Positions 7,808 through 18,009 of a stretch of DNA of 64,000 nucleotides are shown piece after piece. The translations under genes and the position numbers were made by a program. This DNA is from Simplicispira sedimenti (lineage in GTDB: Bacteria; Pseudomonadota; Gammaproteobacteria; Burkholderiales; Burkholderiaceae_C). Under the pieces are notes generated by a model that did not search any database, had not been told where the DNA came from, and worked only from the letters and a program-made list of their open reading frames with translations. The stretch covers positions 434,001-498,000 of the forward strand of contig NZ_JAKVIJ010000001.1 in NCBI RefSeq assembly GCF_022760965.1. Direction: 5' to 3'. Numbering within the stretch: the first letter of the stretch is position 1; the number at the start of each line of letters is the position of its first letter.

Positions 7808-8916
7808 AGCGCACCCTGATCGCCTCCAGCTTGGGGCTGCTGATCGCCCTCACAGGGCTGGGCTCCGCCCATGCCGGCCCAGGCCACGACCACGGCGACG
7901 CCCCCGCCGCGCCCAGCGCCAACGGACCGCAGCGACAGCCTGATGGCAGCGTCTTCCTGCCCAAGCCCGCGCAGCGCCAGCTGGGTGTGCGAACCGTCGT
8001 CACCGAAGCGGCCGAACTGCCCCGCACGGTGGAACTGGGCGCCAAGGTGCTGATGGACCCGAACGCCGGTGGCAAGGTGCAGCCGCTGAACGCGGGCCGC
8101 ATCGAACCCGGGCCGCGTGGCTTGCCCAACCCCGGGCAGACGGTGCGCAAGGGCGAGGTGCTCGCCTACGTCGTGCCATCGGCGGCGCCCATCGAGCGCT
8201 CCAACCAGACCGCGCAGCTCGCCGAGCTGCGTGCCGCGAAGGCCCTTGTCGACAAGCGCATCGCGCGTCTGCAGGAACTGGCCGACACCGTGCCGCGCAA
8301 GGAGATCGAAGCCGCCGAGAGCGAAGCCGCCAGCCTGTCGGCGCGGATCGCAGCGGTGGGTGGTGGCTTGTCCACGCGCGAGGCGCTGCTGGCGCCCGTA
8401 TCGGGCGTGATCGCCTCGGCCAACGTCGTGGCCGGCCAGGTGGTGGATGCACGCGAACTCGTCTTCGAGATCGTTGATCCCTCGCGCCTGCGCATCGAGG
8501 CATTGGCCTTTGATGCCACCATCGCTGCCAACGTCGGCACCGCGACGATGGCCCTGGGCAACCAACGTGTGCCGCTCAGCTTCATCGGGGCCTCGCGCAG
8601 CCTGCGTGAGCAGGCGCTGCCCCTGGCCTTCCGCGCCCAAGGCGCTGCACTCAACCAGCTGGCCGTCGGCCAGCCGGTGCGCGTGTTCGTGCAGACGAAG
8701 GACAAGGTCAAGGGCATCCCGCTGCCAGTGGCCGCGCTGATGAAGAACCCGGCCAACCAGACGGTGGTCTGGGTGAAGACGGCGCCGGAACGCTTCGAAC
8801 CCCGAACCGTCACCACCGAGCCCCTGGACGGTGTCAACGCCGCAGTCACCTCCGGGCTCGAACCCGGTGACCGTGTCGCGACACAAGGCGCCACCTTGAT
8901 CAACCAGGTGCGCTGA
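7804..8916 (+). CDS. czcB: CzcB-type periplasmic adaptor of RND efflux pump
   Basis: 370-residue membrane-fusion protein. The signal peptide ends at SAHA, followed by GPGHDHGD. A beta-barrel/lipoyl half (VELGAKVLMDPNAGGKVQPL..., GQTVRKGEVLAYV) comes next, then a short alpha-helical hairpin (residues ~135-185) and the second lipoyl half (LLAPVSGVIASANVVAGQVV). Barrel and membrane-proximal domains follow. It is translationally coupled to the gene before (ATGA) and ends one base before czcA. It links CzcA to the outer-membrane factor CzcC. Confidence 0.9.
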   Translation: MKRTLIASSLGLLIALTGLGSAHAGPGHDHGDAPAAPSANGPQRQPDGSVFLPKPAQRQLGVRTVVTEAAELPRTVELGAKVLMDPNAGGKVQPLNAGRIEPGPRGLPNPGQTVRKGEVLAYVVPSAAPIERSNQTAQLAELRAAKALVDKRIARLQELADTVPRKEIEAAESEAASLSARIAAVGGGLSTREALLAPVSGVIASANVVAGQVVDARELVFEIVDPSRLRIEALAFDATIAANVGTATMALGNQRVPLSFIGASRSLREQALPLAFRAQGAALNQLAVGQPVRVFVQTKDKVKGIPLPVAALMKNPANQTVVWVKTAPERFEPRTVTTEPLDGVNAAVTSGLEPGDRVATQGATLINQVR

Positions 8917-8917
8917 C

Positions 8918-12037
<3,120 letters not shown>

Positions 12038-12084
12038 GCGCGATCTCAACGATTCCCTGTTCCCACTCCACTGAAAGGAAACTC

Positions 12085-12462
12085 ATGAAAGCCAAGCTCT
12101 ACGCTGCCGCCGTCATCGCTCTCGCCTTGGCCAGCGCCGCCCATGCCGGAGGCGCACACGATCACAGCCCCAAGCATGGCGGCGTGGTCACCGAGGCCAA
12201 GGACATGGACTACGAACTGGTCGCCAAGCCGGCTGCGATCCAGTTGCACCTGCGTGACCACGGCAAGCCGGTCGACGTGTCCAAGGCCAGCGCCAAGCTG
12301 ACACTGCTCAGCGGCACCGAGAAGCAGGAGGTCGAACTCAAGCCGGCCGGCGACAAGCTGGAGGCCACGGGCAGCTTCAAGGTGGGCCCTGGCACCAAGG
12401 TGGTCGCCATCGTCACGATCGCCGGCAAGCCGTCAGGAACCGTGCGGTTTGCGCTGAAGTAG
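12085..12462 (+). CDS. Small periplasmic His-containing protein of the efflux operon
   Basis: 125 residues. The signal peptide ends at SAAHA. GGAHDHSPKHGGVV is a likely metal-binding segment, followed by a small all-beta domain (LVAKPAAIQLHLRDHGKPVD...). It has a good ribosome site (GAAAGGA) 48 bp after czcA, so it belongs to the operon. Similar small proteins accompany CzcA/CusA-type pumps. A chaperone or metal-sensing role is inference. Confidence 0.72.
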   Translation: MKAKLYAAAVIALALASAAHAGGAHDHSPKHGGVVTEAKDMDYELVAKPAAIQLHLRDHGKPVDVSKASAKLTLLSGTEKQEVELKPAGDKLEATGSFKVGPGTKVVAIVTIAGKPSGTVRFALK

Positions 12463-12475
12463 GGCGGGCTCGAAC

Positions 12476-13039
12476 ATGAGCAAAGCCCAACTCCCCCAGC
12501 GCAGGACCCTGCTGATCGGCCTGGCGGCAGCGGGCCTCGTGCCCCTGTCCGGTTGCATGACGAAGCCCCTCCGCCCGGTCAATGCCGACGGCACCTACTG
12601 CTATCGCATCGGCAAGAGCTACCGCCCCAAACTGACCTGCACACCGACGGCGGTTCCGACCGATGCCGTCGAAGCCGATGCCAAGCGCTTCGAGGCCGAT
12701 CCGGCGTCCCTGACCGTGTACGTGCTGCGCCGCCGCTGGGCGGATGCCAGCCTGATGGTGCCCGTGACGGTGGACGGCGCGGCCAGCATCGCAACCATTC
12801 CCGAGTCTCTGGCCCGCCTGCGCCTGAAGCCGGGCGAACACCGCCTGTCGGCGCAATGGGAGGGCCGAAGCGTGGACATCAGTGTCCAGGGACGAGCCGG
12901 TGACCTGCGCGTCGTCGAACTCATTGGTTCGGGTTGGACCTGGGGAACGAGCTTCAGCTGGGAGGCCGCTCAGACCGATGAGGTCAAATCGCGGGCGCAG
13001 GCGTCGAAACTCGTGGCCGATCTCGACCTCCGGCGTTGA
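12476..13039 (+). CDS. Predicted lipoprotein, unknown function
   Basis: 187 residues. A Sec signal with twin Arg (QRRTLLIGLAAAGLVPLSGC) ends in a lipobox LSGC, predicting an outer-membrane lipoprotein. The mature part (YCYRIGKSYRPKLTCTPTAVP...) has two early cysteines and then a beta-rich domain. I do not recognise a family. Only 13 bp separate it from the preceding gene, so it is co-expressed with the efflux system. Confidence 0.7.
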   Translation: MSKAQLPQRRTLLIGLAAAGLVPLSGCMTKPLRPVNADGTYCYRIGKSYRPKLTCTPTAVPTDAVEADAKRFEADPASLTVYVLRRRWADASLMVPVTVDGAASIATIPESLARLRLKPGEHRLSAQWEGRSVDISVQGRAGDLRVVELIGSGWTWGTSFSWEAAQTDEVKSRAQASKLVADLDLRR

Positions 13040-13069
13040 CGCGAACGCATCCCGACACCTGACACCACC

Positions 13070-14125
13070 GTGACCCCCACGATCCGAAGCTCCTTGTTTC
13101 ATCCGGGTGTCGCCGCAGCGCTGGCGGCTGCGGCGCTGTTTGGCGCCGGCACGCCGATGGCCAAGCAGCTGCTGGGCACCGTGGATCCCTGGCTGCTCGC
13201 GGGACTGTTGTACCTGGGCTCCGGCGTCGGGCTGGCGCTGTGGCGCCTTTTCACGCGCGCTGAACCGGTGAAGCTAGCAGCCAATCAACGGGGCTGGCTC
13301 GCCTGCGCTGTGGTCGCGGGCGGGGTCGTAGGCCCGCTGTTGCTGATGTTCGGCTTGTCGCGCATGCCCGCGTCGGGCGCATCCTTGCTGTTGAATGCAG
13401 AGGGCGTGTTCACGGCCTTGCTGGCGTGGTCTGTCTTCAAGGAGAACTTCGATCGGCGCATTGCACTCGGGATGGTGGCCATCGTCGCCGGCGCGCTGGT
13501 GTTGAGCTGGCCCGGCGAGGCGCGCATCGGCGAGGCCTGGCCTGCGCTGGCCGTGCTGGGCGCCTGCGCGGCCTGGGCGGTGGACAATAACCTGACCCGC
13601 AAGGTGGCGCTCGCCGAGGCGACGTGGATTGCGTCGATCAAGGGGCTTGTCGCGGGCAGCGTGAACCTGGCACTCGGACTGGCCGTCGGCGCGTCCTTGC
13701 CGCCAGTGCCGTGGCTGGCCGGTGCGTTGCTGCTCGGACTCGGGGCCTACGGCATCAGCCTGACCCTGTTCGTGGTGGCGCTGCGGTACCTGGGTACCGC
13801 CCGCACGGGAGCGTACTTTTCGGTGGCACCCTTCTTTGGCGCAGCGCTTGCGGTGGCTTGGCTTGGCGAGCCGGTCACGCCGGGTCTGCTGTTGGCGGGT
13901 GCCTTGATGGCCGCTGGGGTGTGGCTGCATCTGACCGAGCGTCATGACCACGCGCATGCCCACCATGCCGAGGAGCATGACCATGAGCACGAGCACGACG
14001 AGCACCACCAGCACGAGCACGCAGAGGGTACCGTCGCTGGCCGCCACTCACATCCCCATCGGCACGAACCCCTGACCCACGCGCACGCACACTTCCCGGA
14101 CGCGCACCATCGGCACGGCCACTGA
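13070..14125 (+). CDS. EamA/DMT-family permease with a His-rich tail
   Basis: 351 residues starting at GTG 13070. Residues ~10-285 form ten helices in two EamA repeats, typical of drug/metabolite transporters. The C-terminal ~62 residues carry about 24 His with Asp and Glu (HDHAHAHHAEEHDHEHEHD, and HSHPHRHEP further on). Such tails are common in CDF and ZIP metal carriers but not in ordinary EamA permeases, so the tail and the neighbourhood suggest a metal-linked role. It is last in the efflux operon, 30 bp after the lipoprotein gene. Confidence 0.82.
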   Translation: MTPTIRSSLFHPGVAAALAAAALFGAGTPMAKQLLGTVDPWLLAGLLYLGSGVGLALWRLFTRAEPVKLAANQRGWLACAVVAGGVVGPLLLMFGLSRMPASGASLLLNAEGVFTALLAWSVFKENFDRRIALGMVAIVAGALVLSWPGEARIGEAWPALAVLGACAAWAVDNNLTRKVALAEATWIASIKGLVAGSVNLALGLAVGASLPPVPWLAGALLLGLGAYGISLTLFVVALRYLGTARTGAYFSVAPFFGAALAVAWLGEPVTPGLLLAGALMAAGVWLHLTERHDHAHAHHAEEHDHEHEHDEHHQHEHAEGTVAGRHSHPHRHEPLTHAHAHFPDAHHRHGH

Positions 14126-14343
14126 GTCTGCGGGTGCACCAAGCCTGGATCGTGAGGCTTGTGGACTGACTGCTTCAGGTGATCGAGGCCTCCGTCCGCT
14201 TCTGGCCGAGAGCGTGAATCTGGCAACGTGTCTGGAAGCTGCCCTTCGTTGTCGTAGCCCGACTTCCTTGCAGCATCGCTAGGCTGGTGTCTCAGCGCCT
14301 TGAAGCGCATCCTGTCGAGCCCTCAACTCGATAGGAGATCATC

Positions 14344-14967
14344 ATGGATACCGAAGGCCAAACCGCACATCACGAGCCGTGGAACAAAGGCAAGATTGTT
14401 GGGCAGAAGGCACCCTTCAAGGTGAAAGACATCTGGGCGCTGCGCGTACGCCTTCAGATGGAAGGGCGGGTTCGTGAACTCGCGCTGTTCAACCTCGGCA
14501 TTGACAGCAAACTTCGCGGATGCGATCTCGTTGCACTCAAAGTGCGTGACGTGACCCATGGTGACCAAGTGGCTACGCGGGCCATCGTCATGCAGCACAA
14601 GACCAAACGACCGGTCCAGTTCGAGATCACTGGAGTCACCCGGGAAGCCCTGCAAGCCTGGATCAAGAAGGCAGAGCTGAAGTCAGATGACTTTCTCTTC
14701 CCCAGCCGACTTCACGAGTCACCACATTTGGGAACCAGGCAGTACGCCCGGATTCTTGGGCACTGGGTGGACGAACTTGGGTTGGATCGATCTGAGTACG
14801 GGACCCACTCGATGCGCAGGACCAAGGCAACTTTGATCTATCGCCGGACCAAGAACCTGCGAGCAGTGCAGTTGCTGCTCGGCCATTCCAAACTTGAGTC
14901 CACGGTGAGGTACCTGGGTATCGAAGTCGACGACGCCCTTGAGATCTCCGAGCAGACAGAGATCTGA
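14344..14967 (+). CDS. Small tyrosine recombinase/integrase
   Basis: 207-residue tyrosine recombinase catalytic domain without the usual N-terminal arm or core-binding domains. Catalytic residues are visible: Arg in SKLRGCDL, His-x-x-Arg in GTHSMRRTKA, His in LLLGHSK and Tyr in VRYLGI. The PWNKGKIVGQKAPFKVK opening is typical of a widespread short integrase group in Proteobacteria that I associate with accessory islands. It faces the end of the defence operon. The 218 bp upstream hold no gene. It is probably involved in movement of this block, though it sits in the middle rather than at an end. Confidence 0.88.
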   Translation: MDTEGQTAHHEPWNKGKIVGQKAPFKVKDIWALRVRLQMEGRVRELALFNLGIDSKLRGCDLVALKVRDVTHGDQVATRAIVMQHKTKRPVQFEITGVTREALQAWIKKAELKSDDFLFPSRLHESPHLGTRQYARILGHWVDELGLDRSEYGTHSMRRTKATLIYRRTKNLRAVQLLLGHSKLESTVRYLGIEVDDALEISEQTEI

Positions 14968-15121
14968 ATTGAGCGATGGGAGCGGCACGCCCCAGTGCAG
15001 GGGTAGCCGCCCTCAATGGCAGCTTTGTGGAGTTCGACGGAAGCGGCGCTCTCGGCCAATTGCTGTCTTGCGAATTCATGCAGCATTTGACTGCTTCAGG
15101 CTGGTTGCAGACGCTCAGCTT

Positions 15122-15577
15122 TCATCGTCGAGTGACGGCCGCCGCCGAAACCTGCCGTTCGGGGTCCGCTGAGTCGATCGGCTGCTTCGTTCGGAAACCC
15201 GCCTCAGCCGTTTGCAAGGCTGCATCCGGCAATTCAACTTCAGTCTTGCACCACTCAATCAACCCACTTCGGATCCAAAAATGACATCGGCACATTCTCT
15301 GCTGATGAATAGACGGGGAGACCGTAGGTCGCTGCCAAAAGTCTTGATCGACTTTCCAGCGTGGACGACGTTCGGGATTCAATGACAGTGATATCTGCAC
15401 ACCGCATCCGCCTGGGCAACCCAAGCATGCCCATTTCTTGACCCCGCCGTCCACCACCAGCCACAGCTCACCCGCAGGAATCTCGGTCTTGCCCGGGTGT
15501 CGAGCCACTCGTTTAACGAGGAAGTTGAAGTCCAGAAGGCCGAGGCTGCGCAACATCAATGCGAAAAGACGCTTCAT
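15122..15577 (-). CDS. DUF6527-like Cys-rich protein, last gene of the ubiquitin-like operon
   Basis: 151 residues from ATG 15577; a TTG at 15589 would add four. The core GELWLVVDGGVKKWACLGC...GGCGVQISLSLN followed by WRCHFWIRSG-like text (here CRCHFWIRSGLIEWC) matches the DUF6527 pattern of paired Cys plus a C-x-HxWI motif, suggesting a zinc-bound fold. The ~35 residues at the C-terminus (AALQTAEAGFRTKQPIDS...) look less conserved. It starts 4 bp after the E1 stop. DUF6527 genes are recurrent partners of bacterial E1/E2/JAB operons; the function is unknown. Confidence 0.7.
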   Translation of the reverse strand: MKRLFALMLRSLGLLDFNFLVKRVARHPGKTEIPAGELWLVVDGGVKKWACLGCPGGCGVQISLSLNPERRPRWKVDQDFWQRPTVSPSIHQQRMCRCHFWIRSGLIEWCKTEVELPDAALQTAEAGFRTKQPIDSADPERQVSAAAVTRR

Positions 15578-15581
15578 ACAG

Positions 15582-16988
15582 TCAGCCAATCACGCCAAGA
15601 AAGGGGTTCACGTCACCACGGCCCCAGATGGCCTCGGTTCCACAAACAGGGCAGGTCGGAACTGGTCGGCACGTCGTGGAGCGGTCCTCCACACGGTCGA
15701 ATCGGCGAATGCGGTTTTGCGCCATGCCGCCTGGGCCGCGAAAACCTGTCAAACCCTGGATCAATTCATCAACTGCAGCGCAAGCAATACTGGTGGTGAA
15801 TGTGACCACTGCTGGTGCTGGATCGCCACCGCCTGCCACATACGCCTCAGCCTTACGGCGCTCAAACTCCGCAGGATCATTGCGCTGCAAACCTTCGGCT
15901 GCAGCACGCTGGGCGTTGACGACGCCAAGACACATCAGGCAAGGGTTGCCTGGTCGGATGGTCGTGATTCGGCCCGTCATGTCGTAGTCCACGCCGCTTT
16001 TGGCCGACCGCATACGCAACCCCACGTCGATCAGCGGAATCCCGTAGTAGTGGGAAAGCCGGTTCAGCGTGAGACGCCCCTGGTTGTCATCGGTACAGCC
16101 GAAAAGCACGTCGCAAGACCGCAGAACGTCACGCAGCGATGGATCGCCCACCCACGCCCGCCGGGTGACTACGTGGTTGCCCAAACCGCACGCCTCGATT
16201 TCGCGTGCGAGGATGTCCACTTTGGCCAGCTTGGCAGGTACGTCTGCAGCGCGTGAACCGTGAACACGATTGAGGTTGGTCGTGTCGATCGTGTCGTTGT
16301 CCATCAACGCCAGGTGACCGACCCCCAGCCGAGTCAGCAGCGAAGCCACGGCACTGCCCGTACCGCCGCAACCGATCACGCCGACGCGCAGCGCCCGCAC
16401 GATCGGATTGAATCCTTTGCCGAACAGTGCTGCTTGCCGAGCCAAAAACGCCGTGTCTTCGTGCCCAGCATCCTCACGCCAGATCTTGATCTGGCTTCCG
16501 ACAATGGAGATCGATGAGGCTTGCGTGGATGCCTTGGCCGATGTCCACAGGCGCCCCACGATGGCGTCGTCCTGGCCGAAGACCATGCTGGCAAGCCCCT
16601 GTGTGCCCTTGTTGAAGGTGGTGCGCGCTAGCTCAGCTTCGTTGCGGTCGTCCTGGTCGGAGAAGAACGCCTTGGCCCCAGGATGTGTGTGAACCAGCCC
16701 AGGAACGAGGTTGCGGTGCTGCGCCAAGCCCAGCAGCCGCATGAATCCCTGCGTCGACCACGTCACATGCGTCGAGGAGGACGAAACCATTTCGTCTGAC
16801 GTGATCGGCACCACCTCGTGCGAGATCAGGCGGATGCGTGGCTGCTTGGACCACGGGTCTGCTGCGATCTCGGCCTTGCCGAACAGCACATAGGCGGCTG
16901 CCTCAGTGCCGTTTTCCCGGTGAAGGAGCGTGCGCAGCGCCGCTTCATGGGATTCAAGCAAGATGATGTCCAGCGCTGCGGCCGACAT
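15582..16988 (-). CDS. JAB/MPN peptidase fused to ThiF/E1-like activating enzyme
   Basis: 468 residues. Residues ~1-150 form a JAB/JAMM isopeptidase with the full HxHx7Sx2D motif (H100, H102, S110, D113, in LVHTHPGAKAFFSDQDD). Residues ~185-430 are a ThiF/MoeB-type E1: nucleotide loop GVIGCGGTGSA (204-214), MDNDTIDTTNLNR (229-241) and CTDDNQGR. CLMC (350-353) and CPVC (446-449) probably bind zinc; no unambiguous catalytic Cys stands out. ATG 16988 has a strong GGAGG site and overlaps the stop of the ubiquitin/E2 gene (ATGA). It would activate the ubiquitin-like domains of its neighbour and also cleave conjugates. Confidence 0.9.
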   Translation of the reverse strand: MSAAALDIILLESHEAALRTLLHRENGTEAAAYVLFGKAEIAADPWSKQPRIRLISHEVVPITSDEMVSSSSTHVTWSTQGFMRLLGLAQHRNLVPGLVHTHPGAKAFFSDQDDRNEAELARTTFNKGTQGLASMVFGQDDAIVGRLWTSAKASTQASSISIVGSQIKIWREDAGHEDTAFLARQAALFGKGFNPIVRALRVGVIGCGGTGSAVASLLTRLGVGHLALMDNDTIDTTNLNRVHGSRAADVPAKLAKVDILAREIEACGLGNHVVTRRAWVGDPSLRDVLRSCDVLFGCTDDNQGRLTLNRLSHYYGIPLIDVGLRMRSAKSGVDYDMTGRITTIRPGNPCLMCLGVVNAQRAAAEGLQRNDPAEFERRKAEAYVAGGGDPAPAVVTFTTSIACAAVDELIQGLTGFRGPGGMAQNRIRRFDRVEDRSTTCRPVPTCPVCGTEAIWGRGDVNPFLGVIG

Positions 16989-17917
16989 CACTTGGCCTCC
17001 GCTAGTGCGTGCTCGATGCGCTTGATCATCGTGTGCAGGCCATCGACACCCGGCCGCCAGCTGGTGTTGTGGCGAGACCAGCGTTGCCAGTTGCGGCCCA
17101 TGAAGGCGTGCGGCTGATCCGCACATGTCGGGTAGCGATCAGCAGACACCAGCGTCAACCAGGGGTCGCAGAAGAACATATCCGGTGCCACGTCGGGATA
17201 GCCGGGCGGGAGGATCACCAACACGTCGGCCGCAGGGTGGTTGAACTTGCCTTGCGGCAGTTGCATCTGCTTCAGCACAACACCCGTGTGCATGCCGTCA
17301 CCGACCACTTCCACGGCGAAGCCGTGGCTGTCCAGATAGCGCTGATCGGCCTCCGGCAGCGCCGCGAGTCCTTCCGTCGTGTCACGGATCAGCGTGATGA
17401 AGCGCTCGATGCCCGGCTTGCTGAGGTCGAGCAAGTCGGCGTCGCGGATGAGAACATCCTGGCCGCCGCCGCGGACTTCGAGGTAGACGTCATAGGTGTC
17501 GGTAGGGACGCCAGCCAACGCCTTCAAGATCTTGCCGCTGATCGAGGGCTTACCCCATTCCATTTGGCGATCGTCGATCGTGAACTTGAATGCGCGGTCC
17601 GTCTGGAAGATGACGAAACGCTCCGCGCCGCGCTCACGCAAGTCGTAAGTCTCGTCGAGACGCAGATCTTCAAATTCGCCGGATGGCAGGATCGCGTAGA
17701 TGCTGTAGTCAGCCACCGGGCGAACTCCAGCAGCCTGCAGGATCTGGCGGCCGGTGGGGACCGGATCACTCAGATCCAGGTTGAGCTCGTTGAGCTGTTC
17801 ATCGGCCACCACGATACGGTAGAGGTGTGCCAGACGAAGGCCACGGCCTTCGCGGATGGCGGCACCGATGTCTTCGAGCGGGATGCGGCTGTCATCGCCA
17901 GGATTTTGCGTTTGCAT
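16988..17917 (-). CDS. Double ubiquitin-like domain fused to prokaryotic E2 (family E-like)
   Basis: 309 residues. Two successive beta-grasp repeats lie at ~30-105 (LYRIVVADEQLNELNLDL...) and ~108-178 (FKFTIDDRQMEWGKPSISGK...), each ending in a strand of the form ERFVIFQ or ERFITLI, as in bacterial multi-ubiquitin proteins. Residues ~188-309 match the E2-like fold: HPAADVLVILPPGYPDVAP, DMFFCDPWLTL and WQRWSRHNTSWRPGVDGL. Candidate active-site cysteines are C250 and C265. No terminal diglycine is visible in either repeat. Carrier and conjugating enzyme are therefore one polypeptide. It lies 92 bp below the helicase gene and overlaps the E1 gene. Confidence 0.85.
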   Translation of the reverse strand: MQTQNPGDDSRIPLEDIGAAIREGRGLRLAHLYRIVVADEQLNELNLDLSDPVPTGRQILQAAGVRPVADYSIYAILPSGEFEDLRLDETYDLRERGAERFVIFQTDRAFKFTIDDRQMEWGKPSISGKILKALAGVPTDTYDVYLEVRGGGQDVLIRDADLLDLSKPGIERFITLIRDTTEGLAALPEADQRYLDSHGFAVEVVGDGMHTGVVLKQMQLPQGKFNHPAADVLVILPPGYPDVAPDMFFCDPWLTLVSADRYPTCADQPHAFMGRNWQRWSRHNTSWRPGVDGLHTMIKRIEHALAEAK

Positions 17918-18009
17918 TTGATTGACTTTCTGTCGGCCATCTGCGGGATTGCAGTTTTCTTGGCCTCCACTAAGTCAATCGCGGTCAAAATCCGGACCGG
18001 AAAGCTGAA

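Noticed and set aside
13274..14047. 257-residue minus-strand ORF over the EamA gene
   Set aside because: Its Val/Leu/Met run is the complement of the His-rich tail.
14968..15121. Possible remnant gene after the integrase
   Set aside because: The short frames here are not supported by any motif; treated as non-coding.
17770..17988. 72-residue minus-strand ORF overlapping the start of the Ub-Ub-E2 gene in another frame
   Set aside because: No domain, and it conflicts with the better supported 309-residue frame; a frameshift at the start cannot be excluded but is not needed.
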